Of a DNA stretch of 56,635 bases, positions 22,849 through 35,214 are shown piece after piece. Each line of letters starts with the position of its first letter. The first letter of the stretch is position 1. The notes beneath the pieces are model-generated. The model was given only the letters and a program-made list of their open reading frames with translations, did no database searches and was not told where the DNA came from. Made by a program: the position numbers and the translations under genes. Location: the NCBI GenBank assembly GCA_001414485.1, contig LLEY01000279.1, positions 1-56,635 on the forward strand, written 5' to 3'. This DNA is from Calycina herbarum (lineage: Eukaryota; Ascomycota; Leotiomycetes; Helotiales; Pezizellaceae).

Positions 22849-24411
22849 GTTAACGAAAGTGGGATGGCAAACGAAAAGAAGGAAGAGAAGATATCTTGAC
22901 GAGGAGCAAAGAGGTATTTATTCAATCTGTAGGAAGACAACTCTCGGCCCCCGTTGCGGGGAACCCGGCCCGGAAAGTAATCGCCAATGTGTGGGCTCAG
23001 ATATCCCACTTTCGGGTGCAGGTAATCATGTTCCTTTCCCAGGAACCCGTAAATGATACGGTAAGATGTAATAAATCAACTGTTATTCGTCACCGCGGGT
23101 ATGGCTGCGGGGTCTCAAAGGCTTGTGTTACGATAAGCTTGTGCCAAGCTTGAGAGACCGAAACCTGGGTTCAACCCGACAAGTTGTAATAGCCAGAAGG
23201 GTTGAATATCTCGACAAATGGCTTAGACTGTGTATACTTAATAAGAAAGATGGAATTGCATCCTTCTTAAAGCAAGAGATTTTTGCTTCGGCGCAAAGTT
23301 AGAGGTGAACAAATTCACTTGCGCCAGAGATTTTCTTCTCGATCCAAACTAGATATGAAAAAAGTGGCCACTTATTCTGCGGCATGATTTCAACGATTTT
23401 TTGTTCTATTCGAGGTAGGCATGGCTTGGGCAGGTGAGGTCCTTTTATCAAGTCACGAGACACAAAAAAACTGAACTCTCAGTTGGAAACAGAAGCAACT
23501 GACATCCATACGCAAATCATATCAGCTAGTGTATTGATGAGCTATTAGCAAATAGCACATTTTTCAAATCCAAAAAACAAACTGGCGGTTTTCAAACTCC
23601 ACGGTGACAGATCACTTGACCAATGAGACGAGCCAGCAATCAAAACCACCATCATACAAATAAATCGAACTGTCTTGCTTCACCCGCAACCTTGGAGTAC
23701 GTATTCAAGTTTCTTTAGACTGCGTATCTGCTTTTTGAGTCGCCTCTCTTATGGCCCTTTTCAGTCGCTCCCATTCATGGGAAGACAGGTCATAGATGAG
23801 TAGAGAGTTATATGCAACTAGGTTTGATTCAACTACGTCACTAGGAAAATTAAAGAGCTCTGCAGGTATTCTGGCTCTTTGCTTTTTCTTGGTTCTTCTT
23901 TCAGAGTTACTGTCATCATGGATATATCCCATGTCTATAATGCAAGCTTTTGTCGATTTGCACAACCTTGATATTTGCCTTCTATCCTTTCCCCATCTTA
24001 TATGATGAAAAAGAAGACCTTGCTCTCATGTTGCCACTGACCCACAGATGGCATGCCACCAGGTTTATTTACTCAAACGCGTTCATAGCCGTTACAGTGA
24101 ATATTTCTCTGTGGTTGCCCCGCAAAAACTGCACCGTGTAACCCTTCACCACGTGAAAAATTATAACGCGTCTACCCCAATCCAAGAAAGGAAATGTGGA
24201 TACGCAGCAGCAGTTTTTTTATGCGGTGGGGCTTGCTAGCGTCAATTGAGTCTATAAATACCTGCTCTTTGAAGTCTTTCAGGTGGAAGACAGCAACCAC
24301 AGACATCTGTAGACTGCAAGCAAAACCAGCAAGCAACAGAACTGCACCTCCATCCACAACATAAGCAAGATATATTTAGGAATTGCCCACCCACATTTAT
24401 CAACATTCATC
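22849..24411. other. intergenic, possible small ORF
   Basis: A 1.5 kb promoter-side spacer between divergent genes. On the minus strand 23705-23965 encodes 86 residues (MCKSTKACIIDMGYIHDDSN start, ending ADTQSKET) with a basic KKKQRAR stretch. No family is recognised and it may be chance. The rest holds nothing recognisable. Confidence 0.35.
24253..24260 (+). promoter_or_regulatory. TATA-like box of the SAP-motif gene
   Basis: TATAAATA lies 152 bases before the ATG at 24412, a plausible core-promoter distance for a filamentous fungus. Inferred from sequence and position only. Confidence 0.35.
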
Positions 24412-26949
24412 ATGGGTTTTGGAGACATTAAACTCACCAAGGACTCCTGGATGAGAAAAAGCTCCAAGAGCAGAAGTCACAGCAGAAGTGGTCACAGTGT
24501 TGCCTCATCCACAAAGTCAGATACTTCAAATCCTACTTATCTTAGATATAAGGAAACTTATTATTTTCATAGGTCTCGCCGTACTCATCAGACTCCTCAG
24601 CGGCCAAGCCACATCCGCTACACTTCCCCTCCTAACCCCAGTGCCAAACCAAGGCACCCAATACCGGCTAGTGTAGGCACTTCGATGGTAAGTCAAATTC
24701 TCAAAGTACCCTTTCCTTCCTAGACATTTCAAGGGGTGAGGAACACTCTTCTTGTACACCTCTTGAATATTTAGTAAGTAGATGAACTGACTGAGATCTT
24801 GGGAAACAGGTGGAAGCCCCACCAAGTTACAGCAGCTTTTATACAACAGAAGCACATAGCAGTAACTCTCCTCCACCCAGTTATGCCAACAGCACGGCAA
24901 ATGAGGCAATGGCCAGGTGCAACTCTCCTCGCCAACACCATCCCCAACGCGTCCGACAAAATGCAGCGGCTCCACCATATGGCAACAACCAGGCAAGAAG
25001 ACACGATGATACACCAGTTGAGGACTTGTCTCAGTACAGCTACCCCGATGATGGATACGACCTCAATGAGCCAGACTTCGAGGAGGACGAGGATATACAG
25101 CAAGAGATTCTAGCGCATTTCAGTTCAGTGCATGCCAAGAAACTCGAAAAGGAGCGAAAAGCTGCTGAGGAAGACGAGGAAACCCAGCAGGAAGAGTATG
25201 CACGCTTAAATTCGCTGCATACCGCAAAACTGGAGGAAGAATGGAGAGCCGTCCAGCTTCGACGACAACTGGGCTCCGAGGACCGAGGACAATCAGATCA
25301 AAGTAGAGGTAAGTTCAATGGTTTGGGAGTTGCGGATCTGAAGTAAGAATGCAAAGATCGTGATCTCAACCGTAAAGGCACTAGAAGAGCGCTGATAAAG
25401 CGATTAGAAGACTACGAAAGTACGCTCTCCTTCATACCCCGCGGGCAAGTTCATAAGAACGGTCAGGGAGGATACGCCAGTGGATCTAACAACATTATAG
25501 AATCCTTCCGCAAGCCAGTTATTCCACGTGTCCCTCGAAAGGCAACTACAACGACTGTAGATCAATCTCGAGATCAATTTCAGGATGCAATTTCTCGTTT
25601 GGCACTGGTTACCGCGGAAGACATTACTGGAAATGCATGGGCCGACGGGGATAGAAGACCCAGGAGAGCAGAGCTACCAGCAGATCCATTCGTTGGTTAC
25701 CGTTCACCTAGTCCTGGACCACATGAGCGACCAGCGCAAGTGGTTAGGCACAAGCCAGAACGAAACGGTAACTCCCTCCAAGGCGATCGAGAAATATTGA
25801 GACTAGCGGAACCCGAAGCTGCTCAGCTCAGAAGTCGATTGAGAATTTCCTCGCGTAACTCAAGTTCGTCTTCGTCAAGAAGTGACTTTTGGTCAGCTGA
25901 TGGAAGAGCTCCTGGTATCGATTCTCGCGAGTCACCACCCACATCGGGCAACTCGAGTGAACGTCAAAACATCTCTCCCACAGAAGAGACCTTTGCCAAT
26001 GATCCGCTGGGCGGGGGTGACTGGTCGATATATTCAGACCTGTTTCCATCAAGAGCCCATCCTTATCCACGGGAGGTTCGCCCAGGTCCTCATTCAGGAG
26101 CAGGTTCAGACCACGAGTCTCATCATCGACGACAGTCTTTCATAGATGGCCAGGATGCCATGGCTCTTGCACAAGAAATTGGCCGCGAACGCCCGCGTGA
26201 TAACCAGGAGATGGCACCATACAACCGTCGGCCACTGGACCCATACGATCAGTATGTTTCGGCGTCGAGAGGAAATCCTTCCACATCGAACCCGGTCGAC
26301 TCGGCACGAAAACGAAGGGGAAACTCGACAACAAGTCAGCACGCGTTCCCAAGATCAATTCCGGGAGCAGGAGCCAGATGTCACACCACGACGAATTCAG
26401 TTTCATAGAACTCACTATGAGGACCTCGAGTCGACCCCGCGAGCCACCTCGCGGGCACGATCTCCAGAGCAAGAACTCCCTCCCAGACGCCGAATAGAGG
26501 AAGGTCTTCGATATGTCATTCCACAAAGAGAGTCGTCTCCTACACGCCCAATCGGAGAGCCATTGCGACATACTCTGAAGAGAGATCCAAGTCCAGAACG
26601 ACACGTGCACTTTCTTCGTGGTAACCAACCCCCACGGCGAAGAGTCAACGAACGTGATGATGGGCACCGGGGATCGAATCCATTCCAAGAGCATGGAAAC
26701 GATGCCTTCAGTGATCCTTATGGAAACGCGGACTTTGACTCGAGTACTAGTCGAGGGTATGACAGACCATCGGAACGAGAACGACGAGTTCCCGGGGCAT
26801 ATCCACAGACATCTCCAAGGAAAACCGACAATGCTCGTGAGGACCCATCCAATCGTTACAGAGCTGCTGACCCTTTGCGACGACCGAGAGGTCAAGAATA
26901 CAACCCTCAGTCGCCAACATTCGGATCGGTGGAAGATGAGGACGAATAG
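24412..26949 (+). CDS. SAP-motif, Arg/Ser-rich disordered protein
   Basis: Predicted 759 residues from exons 24412-24687, 24810-25308, 25357-26251 and 26340-26949, all joined in frame. The last intron (GTATGT to GTCAG, 88 bases) explains why the C-terminal 200 codons sit in another frame. N-terminus MGFGDIKLTKDSWMRKSSKS, then a Pro/Ser region, an acidic Glu-rich helix (KKLEKERKAAEEDEE), and RDLNRKGTRRALIKRLEDYE, the second half of a SAP DNA-binding motif. The remainder is disordered Arg/Ser/Pro-rich sequence ending GSVEDEDE. The first SAP helix (GVADLK, stop, ECKD) lies inside the proposed 48-base intron 25309-25356, which contains an in-frame TAA at 25344-25346. Either the intron is real or the gene has a nonsense codon. 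A nuclear nucleic-acid role is likely but unproven. Confidence 0.65.
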
Positions 26950-28286
26950 CCACGGACTACGGTAGTATGAGGCTTAAGGAGAAGCATTGAAGAGGGTTAC
27001 TTAGGAGCCGTAGATAAATCAATAGATAACCAAACAAAAGCAGTCACAGAATTTGTGTTTGAGGTGATGTGTGATGTGTGATGTGAGTCCAAAAAAGAGG
27101 CTGCAAGGAGTGAAATTGAGTGACCAAAGCAGCGTCCCATGATTACAGTGCCGCTTTTGTCCCGTTGAAGGAGGCTGTCAGAAACTTGAACAAAACCCAT
27201 CAAATGTAAGTGAACGCTACAGCATCCTAAAATAGAACTCACATGCTAATTAGAACTCAGCTGTTCTACCATTTGCGACTTCTGCTATCAACGATACGAA
27301 GACAATTCCCATCCCTCCCGTCTTCCGCTCCAATCCTCCAATCTCGAGAACAACGGGTGCGGGTAACTGGGCTAGCATTTCACGCGCAAGGGAGCGAATC
27401 GAATGCTTCATGGCAGATTCGAGTTCCGCATAGATGAGCTACTGCTCCTGCCATGGCCAAATAGTTGACAATTGGGAAGGGGGAATCCGAATCCCAGAAA
27501 CCAAGAACCCCCCACCAAGTCCCAAAACGAAGCCTCGCAATTGAACACCAAATATCGTATCCCAGAAGGAACTCTTGTAAACAAAACTTCGAAAACATCT
27601 AGGAAAGCAAATCCCGAAATCTCATAACTCATAAACAGAACTTAGGAGCCGAACAACCCGACGGGAGAGAGGGAAACGAGATATCGTACACAACGAGCAA
27701 TTATAGGGACCCCCAATGGAGAAGAAACACTCAAGTATGAGCAACAATGGCGAACCAGATTGACATCAGTGAATCATCTCAATTGCTGGAGAGCATTGAA
27801 TATATCCCCACCCAGCGCGGCAGTTCCGCTTGTCAATGGAAATCTTCCTTCTCATGCTGAATCTTTGCGCTTTCTTAAATACATCTTTGAGCTTAGCGAT
27901 TTTCTTTGTAATCTCTCTTCATTTTTCTTTCTCAATTCTCAATTGAGATTGGTTGCTTATATTTATTGCGTCTACTTTGTAGGACTCCGTCGGTTTTTGA
28001 GGCTGCAATATTGGTGACGACTCTCCTTTACTCTTCTTTCATACCCGTTTCTAAACAAATATTCTTGTGCTTTTAGACTAGTTGCTGACGTGAGCTGGCG
28101 ATTCCTAAAGTGGAGATGCCGACCAGTCACACGGCGCGATTGCTACCTCGTCCAAGCGGGCCTCCTACGTAAAACCCCCTCTCATATGCAAATAAATTTT
28201 GTATATAGAGCACCCAACTACACTTAAATATCACGGCAATATCAATTGAAATTCCTCTTTTGCATATTTCACTCTCAATCTTCCAA
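26950..28286. other. intergenic
   Basis: Contains a short TGTGATG tandem (about 27064-27085). A TATATAG sequence at 28202-28208 sits 80 bases before the dienelactone hydrolase start. ORFs here are short, on both strands and without family signal. Confidence 0.45.
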
Positions 28287-29222
28287 ATGTCCTGCCCAGA
28301 CTGTTTTCGTGGAGGTGTCTCAACCAGTCACCCAACTGGGGAAGAAACAACCATCCATGGCCTTCCCACCTACGTTGCAACTCCCGGAGAAGGAGTTACA
28401 CCCAAAGGAATTGTCGTCATCATCACCGATGCATTCGGTTGGAAATTCGTCAACAACAGAGTCCTAGCTGATCACTACGCAAAAAGAGGAGGCTTCCTGG
28501 TCTACTGTCCAGATTTCATGAATGGTTCATCAACCCCAAACCAATCAATTAATCATATACCCATAACTAACACACCTCTAGGAAACGCAATGCACCAAGA
28601 TGTCCTAACCCACATGGACAACATCATGAAACCTAGCTCCTGGACCACAACAATATTCTACAAACCCCTCTATGTTTTCCAAACAATTAGCGCATTCATC
28701 CCCTGGAAAATCAAAACCCGAATAGCAGTCACTCAAGAACCAGTATTCTCGTTCTTCCAAGCCCTCCGCACCTCACCTCCTCCCTTCCCAACTCCCAACC
28801 TCAAAATCGCAGCCGCAGGTTTCTGTTGGGGCGGAAAACACACCATTCTTCTCGCCCAAGATCTTCCTTCTTCACGAGTCACACGTCATGAATCACAAAT
28901 AAATTCCACATCCCCGGAAAAATTGATAGATTGTGCATTCACAGCGCATCCTTCGTTTATCGATGTTCCTGGTGATATTGAGGCTATTTCTGTTCCGACG
29001 AGTGTGGTAGTCGGAGATGTGGATATTCAGATGAAGGAGCCGGCTGTGAGGCAGATGAAGGAGATTCTTGAGAAGAAAGAGGGGGAGCATGAGGTTGTTA
29101 TTTTGGAGGGGGGGAAGCATGGGTTTGCTGTTAGGACACATCCGGAGGATAAACATGAGATGGAGTGTGCGGAGAAGGCTGAGAAGCAGGCTGTTGAGTG
29201 GATTAGTAGGTGGTTTAGCTAA
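28287..29222 (+). CDS. dienelactone hydrolase family protein
   Basis: Cytosolic alpha/beta hydrolase of the DLH family, 311 residues, single exon, starting MSCPDCFRGGVSTSHPTGEE. The MS-CPDC-x-G start is typical of fungal DLH-like proteins. The catalytic Cys is in GFCWGGKHT, the acid in VVGDVDIQM and the His in GGKHGFAVR. Family members open cyclic lactones or act as carboxymethylenebutenolidase-like hydrolases in aromatic catabolism. The insert ITNTPLGNAMHQDVLTHMDN replaces the short loop of bacterial enzymes and is usual in fungi. The ATG at 28287 is chosen over an upstream TTG. Confidence 0.85.
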   Translation: MSCPDCFRGGVSTSHPTGEETTIHGLPTYVATPGEGVTPKGIVVIITDAFGWKFVNNRVLADHYAKRGGFLVYCPDFMNGSSTPNQSINHIPITNTPLGNAMHQDVLTHMDNIMKPSSWTTTIFYKPLYVFQTISAFIPWKIKTRIAVTQEPVFSFFQALRTSPPPFPTPNLKIAAAGFCWGGKHTILLAQDLPSSRVTRHESQINSTSPEKLIDCAFTAHPSFIDVPGDIEAISVPTSVVVGDVDIQMKEPAVRQMKEILEKKEGEHEVVILEGGKHGFAVRTHPEDKHEMECAEKAEKQAVEWISRWFS

Positions 29223-31044
29223 CATAGTGGTGCTGTGGACGGCGATGAGCATTGGAATATTGTAAAATGACTTTCATAGTCTTAGGAGCGTCAATAAGAT
29301 GAGATTGATGTGCAGCGCACATGTCGTAATTCTTATGTTTGTGCCACTGCTGTTATTGGGCTACCTGTGAGTAGCTCGCGCTCTAAAACTTGCTATTCAT
29401 AGGTTACCTACAAATAGCCAAGATCTCTCAAATCACGATATGGTAGGCCACCTACCGATAGCTTATCTTTGAACTCGTTCGTCATTTATTAAAAATGCTT
29501 CCTTTGGCTGGGAGCGCATAGGTTATTCTTCAAAATGCGAATTCTACATCCGCTTTACTTTACCTACTACTGATGACTTGACAAGCTTAAGAATTAAGTT
29601 TTGAAAAAGGTTAAGTGTATTCCTCTCCAGCAACAGCAACAAGCAATCGCGGATAAGCAACAGAAGTCCTGGTTTCAGGCACTCACCAAAGTACAGCCAC
29701 AATCGGGCTATATGCTCACAACACTCTTCATATTTTGCAACCTCAACAGAACGCTTCCACCCTAGTGTGCTACTTGACTTTCAAGTTTTCACCTGAGTTA
29801 TTCAAGATTTCAACAGTAAGAGACAATTCGACAGCAGCTAAAAAGCAATGATCAAGAAAACAGTGGGCTACCAGTTCCTATTTTAACCCCAAATTCACTT
29901 TTTCAACCTGTTGCGAAACTAAGAGCAGCTTGTTGAAGTTCCGCAGCAACAAGATGGGATCGAATCCAGACTGAGACCGCAATCGCTTGGAATATTCGAA
30001 GATGGTTATCATTGTCTCGTCAGGGCTTACAAGGCCAGCTACACAAATAGAAAAGCGTTGCTTCGCTTAGAGAACCTGCGACCGGTTCTTCCTCAACGTG
30101 TGATAGTGTAAACAGAGTCCAATCAATTACCCAAAACTCAAAAAGAATCAGATCCCCAGAATCAGAGGGGTCATTGCTTGAATCCCGAATACGCAAAGCT
30201 TACTCTTAGAAAAGGAAGATCGAAAGAAGCTTAGCGTTAGGGGTGGTGATAGGCCAAAGAGGTTTTAACTTAGCTGTGTCAAGGAAACACCGCCGCTGTA
30301 AGCAGAAAAGAGAAAAAAGAAAAGCCTCAATTCACTTTTGAGGTTTTGGTAAGCACTACTAGAAAGGGAAAGTCACAATTCACTCCTTTCACAAGACTAT
30401 AAATAACAAGTCAAGAGCTGAAAGCGAGCCCACTCACATTTCCTTCGACAATACACCTCCATGCGGTGTCGTCAAAACTCGAGAGACTTTGATAAAAGCA
30501 ATACATCTGTGACTTGAACTGTAAATTAAAAAAAACCTGCTCTTTTCCTCGTCACTTTGAGACCAGATTCTTGTTAAGTGACAACGATTCAAGTTTCGAC
30601 AGTAGAAAATACTGTCAAGTATTTTCAAACTTCAGACGACAAGAACACTTACAGCACTCGGTTTCGAATGAATTACTATCTCAATCAGGCTAGGGGGAGT
30701 AACCGACATTCCAGAGGTTTGACTTCGCTAAACCTGAGCTTTTTGTGCCAGAGATGACATTTTGTCCTTGGTATTCTGTTGAGTTGAATAAACTTTGAAT
30801 CTCTGGCTGACTAATATAAGCTCAAACTCTCGCTGCTAAAATCCACACCTATAAACCAATACAGCTAGATGTATATGAAAACGCAAGCACAACTGAAAAA
30901 GAAATGGCAGCTAGAAGTAGTGATACAAACACCTTTCCACGTTCTCTTCACAATCTCACCTACGAATTATATACTCCCTCCATCAATTGAACAGGGCGTG
31001 AATCTATTTTCTGGAAACTGAATTCAAAACTCGACCTATTTACG
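29223..31044. other. intergenic, 1.8 kb, with a 43-44-base spaced motif
   Basis: No convincing ORF. Three related 17-base motifs (GGCTACCTGTGAGTAGC, GGTTACCTACAAATAGC, GGCCACCTACCGATAGC) start at 29359, 29402 and 29446. The rest shows nothing recognisable. Confidence 0.5.
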
Positions 31045-32044
31045 TTATACATTATCACCATTGTTACTCACACGTCTCCTCCGCGCCATCTCAATATTGT
31101 TCTCTTCTGGTTTTCTAGCCAGTCTCTTCCTCAAATAGCTATCCTTTTTCCCTTGCCAAATACCGATAGAGATTGCAACCACCGCGCCCAGGACTCCAAA
31201 TATTATGGTGAGAATTCCTTCACGACTGATGCCATCCCCAGAAGACTTGCTATTGTTATCCGAAGACCTAGAAGACCCCGTAGATGTTGGGATAGACATA
31301 GTTTGAGTCGTGAATGCGACGGAAGAACCTGGGGTGTTTGGAAAGGATGGAATGGCTGAAAATTTTGTTAGTGAACGCCAGGTACCCGTGGGTCTTTTTT
31401 CTACTTTCCTTGAATGCGTGTTACTACAATTGTAGAGCCCACAGGGCTGGCTAATAGTTGATTATCGTAAGCAATGCTCATCGAAGATGGACTAGTTGTA
31501 AAGGGACTTACCCATGCCATGCTTAAAAAGAGAAGATACTCACTAGGTGCCGCAGTGAAGGAGAGATCAGCTGTCGATTTCAGAGTTGCAGTTGAAAAGA
31601 CAGTAACCAGTTTGGTGGTTACCAGAGGCGTTCCAGCTGCTGTTCCAGCGTCCGTCGTAGTTGCCGGGACACTCTGAGGAGATTGGTTTGCCGTATATCC
31701 TTTCCCCAAGCAGTAGTTATCATAGATGCTAACTGCACTCGAAACATCAACAGTTACTGCCCCACCCCCCGACTTGCAACTGCTGCTAACGCATGTTGAC
31801 AGATATGTTTCTGCACGGGGTTGGAGATCTGGTCGACACCAGCATGAGTCTAAAGCCCCAGTGTTAATCCCCTGCGTTTGGCAACTAATGACCTTTGCGA
31901 TCCCATCCGCATCCTGAAGTACCAGAAGCAATTCTGGGCGCACGCTCGTTGGCCTTTGTATGCATCAAGACTCTCAATGGTTTGCGGACCATCGGAAAGA
32001 ACGAGAGGGGCTAGTAAAAGTAGCAGTATGGCGAATGGGAACAT
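31045..32044 (-). pseudogene. CFEM-like Cys-rich membrane-anchored surface protein, frameshifted
   Basis: From ATG 32044 a signal peptide (MFPFAILLLLLAPLVLSDG) leads into QRACAQNCFWY, the usual start of an eight-Cys extracellular domain. The next base triplets leave the frame. The domain resumes one frame over with DADGIAKVISCQTQGIN, ALDSCWCRPDLQPRAETYLS and TCVSSSCKSGG. Restoring one base near 31925-31932 (TACTTCAGG) would join them. An intron 31356-31543 (GTGAGT to TTCAG) joins to a Ser/Thr region and a transmembrane helix GILTIIFGVLGAVVAISIGI with a basic tail (RKRLARKPEE). The intact product would be a cell-surface protein of about 270 residues. A sequencing error is possible because only one break is seen. 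Confidence 0.6.
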
Positions 32045-33364
32045 CCTTTTGGGAAATGTAGGACACACTGCAATTTCTCGACTTGAACTTTGTCTACCCT
32101 GGAAGGCAGCGAGATCTTGGATCAGGCTGAGCCACTTATCAGCAAGTATATCAGGGTTGCAAGAGAAGAACATACATTGCAAATTCCGCAAGAGCCCGGT
32201 GTCAAGTGCTCTTGGTGGGGGGACACAGTAAATGGAATTCTGACAGAAATATATAATGAACGATGTGAAGAGTTGTGAGGAGGTTGGGAAAGAGTGCTGC
32301 CTTCAGCTTCGATGATGTGGCTGTGGTGATTCAATATTGGGAAACAGGACGAAAATAACTGGTCGAATTTTCAGCCACGGGCTTGGAAAATAACCATCCA
32401 ATGCGTTAACGAATGCCACCTAGGTATTTGCATTGAACGGAACTTTCCTATCTCTAATCTCCCTAAAGGCTGTAATAATCTTATCCAACAAGATAAGGGT
32501 AGAAAGGGTCTGCGCAGGTTGAGAAAGTCGTTTGTGGACGCTCGCTGTCGCCCAGCAGATAACCCCCCCCCCCCCCAAGTTCCAATTGAAGTTATACCAG
32601 ATAATAAGACGGCAACGAAGAGTATCATTTATATCATGATGGAAAAAGAGAGACGCTGAGTGGTCAGGCTTCAGGAGACGCAGGTGTTCCAACTGTTCGT
32701 GGCACGTTAGAATAACAGCAGGGACCAAATCTCGATATTTTCATCGGAAAAGAAGAATAAAAGAAAGAAACAACAGCCTGGCTTTCTGATGAGCCGTAGC
32801 ACCGAGAACAAGCTGTAGGGATTTATTAGACCTGGAAATTCCCATTTGAACAAAAGCAGCTGGGAGCAAGATAGTTTGGTGAAGACAATGTATTGCAGCT
32901 TGCTTCGTGATGATTGAATTGTATGAAAGAAGTCTGGAAGTAATAGATGATTTTCTCGAGCAGCTTATCGGGGAAAATAACAGGTTTCCCGCTCGAGTGT
33001 ATCGCTTGAAGGAAACACGGCTAGGTCACTGTAATGAGGATTGACCGTATGAACATAAAGAACAGTGCTTCAGTAAAGTAGGCACTTGCTAGCCTCGAGG
33101 CTTCGCAATTCAAGTTCATGATGGTGTTCACAAAAGCCGCAAGGACTTTTGTGCTGACTTTACACGTGACCATCATCCGCTTACTTCTCGGGCCGGACAT
33201 CTCCCTGCATATTTGAAATGTGCCTCGGCAACATCAAGGTTCCACCCCGACTTCAGCATTGCCTTCACCTCAAAAGCACTCAAGAACAACAAGCTCACAT
33301 CTACCACTTGCTACAAACTCTTCTCTTTCCAAAACCTTCACCGCATACCCAACAACCCTTCACC
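32045..33364. other. intergenic, contains a 14-base poly-C run
   Basis: Divergent promoter space between the CFEM-like gene and the thiolase. A homopolymer C run covers 32563-32576. No gene recognised. Confidence 0.5.
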
Positions 33365-34769
33365 ATGACTGAAAGACTCAGCTCCATCCTCAAGCACTTG
33401 ACTCCTGGCTCCTCCGGGTTGTCCTCAATGTAAACATTCCCCACCAAGTGTACCGGCACATGCTAATGAAACATCAATAGCACCTCCAAGAACGCCGACG
33501 ATATCGTTATTACCCTCGCCATTCGAACACCATTAGGGCGTGCCTTCAAAGGGAGCTTTAAAGATACACAGCTTGACTTTCTTGTCTACTCGCTGTTGCA
33601 AAAGGTTATCGACAAATCGAAGATTGATCCCCAACTCGTGGAGGACATATGCGTTGGAAATGTACCTTCACTACACTTCCTCTCACTTCATCACTAACAC
33701 ATTACTCTTCAGGTCGGCGAAGGAAATGCAGCATATCTCGTGCGAGCAGCAGCTCTCGCAGCCGGATTCCCGAATACAACCGCCGCCTCCACCGTAAACC
33801 GATTCTGCTCCTCGGGCCTCAAGGCAACACAAGATATTGCGAACCAAATTGCCTCTGGCAGCATAGATATTGGTCTTGCAGTTGGTGCTGAGATGATGTC
33901 AGTTCAAGCTTCAGGACTTCCTACACCATTCAATGCCAAAGTTCTCGAGAACCAAGAGGCTGCAGATTGCATGCAACCTATGGGACAAACTTCGGAAAAT
34001 GTTGGCAAGGACTTCAACATCACACGAGAGGCGCAAGATAAATATGCTGCTGAGAGTTTCCAGCGTGCAGAGAGAGCTCAAAAGGCAGGCTGGTTTGATG
34101 ATGAGATTGTGCCAATTACAACTGAAGTCACAGATCCAAAAACCGGAGAGGTGAAGACTATTACTGTTACCAAGGATGAGGGGCCAAGATACGGTACCAC
34201 TTTTGAATCTCTCAGCAAGATTCGTCCAGCTTTCCCAGCATTTGGTGATAGATCTACCGGAGGAAACTCGAGTCAAGTTACCGATGGAGGTATGTTCCCC
34301 CACTTAACACTTCGTTACACACTCACTAATACATATAATAGCTGCTGCTATACTTCTCATGCGCCGTTCCAAAGCTATTGAGTTGGGTCAACCTATCCTT
34401 GCCAAATACGTTGGTGCCACCGTTACCGGTCTTGCTCCACGTATAATGGGTATCGGACCATCCATCGCCATTCCAAAACTCCTCACCAAATACAACCTGA
34501 CCGTCGACGACATCGATGTCTTTGAGTTGAACGAGGCATTCGCATCCATGGCTGTTTACTGCAAGGATACCTTGAAGCTACCCCACGAGAAGATGAACCC
34601 ACGAGGTGGAGCTATCGCTTTAGGACACCCCCTTGGTGCTACTGGTGCAAGACAAATTGTGACTGGTCTCAGTGAGCTTAGAAGACAGAAGAAGAAGGTT
34701 CTCTTGACAAGTATGTGCATTGGTACGGGTCAGGGAATGGCTGGGTTGTTCGTTAACGAGCAATTGTGA
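33365..34769 (+). CDS. POT1: peroxisomal 3-ketoacyl-CoA thiolase
   Basis: Last step of beta-oxidation: thiolytic release of acetyl-CoA from 3-ketoacyl-CoA in the peroxisome, 416 residues. Exons: 33365-33429, 33481-33661, 33713-34289 and 34342-34769. The N-terminus MTERLSSILKHLTPG contains RLSSILKHL, a perfect PTS2 signal (R-L-x5-H-L), which decides the location. Nucleophile Cys in NRFCSSGLKA; His in GGAIALGHPLGATGARQ; second Cys in CIGTGQGMAG. NEAFASMAVYC is also typical. All junctions are GT-AG and in frame. A short intron directly after the targeting exon separates PTS2 from the catalytic body. Confidence 0.93.
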
Positions 34770-35214
34770 TTATGTATACTTTATCTAGGCCGTTATGGGA
34801 TTGGGTGGGTGGTTTGAGAGCATAAAACTATTTAACAATTGAATGCATAACACTTAACACTTAGATAGTAATTCTAAGATATCTAATTTTGTATTCTGTG
34901 CTCTCTGTGGGAATTGGCAAGTGTAAATCTCTACTAGTAACCTCATTGTTCGATCAAGAATCAAAAAATCAATTTCAATTATTCTAAAGGGATAGGAGAA
35001 TTAAATTTATCGTACCTTGATAAAGCGAACATAGAGAGTGAATACCAATGTCGAATAATCCACCGCCCCTTCCAATTCCGGAGTTTTGCCACCTGGATGA
35101 ACACAAGAGCGATGACATCAAAAGCCATCACATCAACCTCAACACCAAAAGAACTCAATAAGAAAACCAAAACAATTGAACCTCAAATATTCAATCAAAA
35201 GAATAAACAAAACT
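34770..35214. other. intergenic
   Basis: Thiolase 3' flank and acylphosphatase promoter. Nothing recognised. Confidence 0.45.

Noticed and set aside
26290..26408. Apparent frameshift in the SAP-motif gene
   Set aside because: An 88-base GT-AG intron (26252-26339, GTATGT...GTCAG) fits the phase exactly, so no lesion is needed.
29940..29975. tRNA B-box-like GGGATCGAATCC
   Set aside because: Flanking bases do not form a T arm or acceptor stem; no A box at the right distance.
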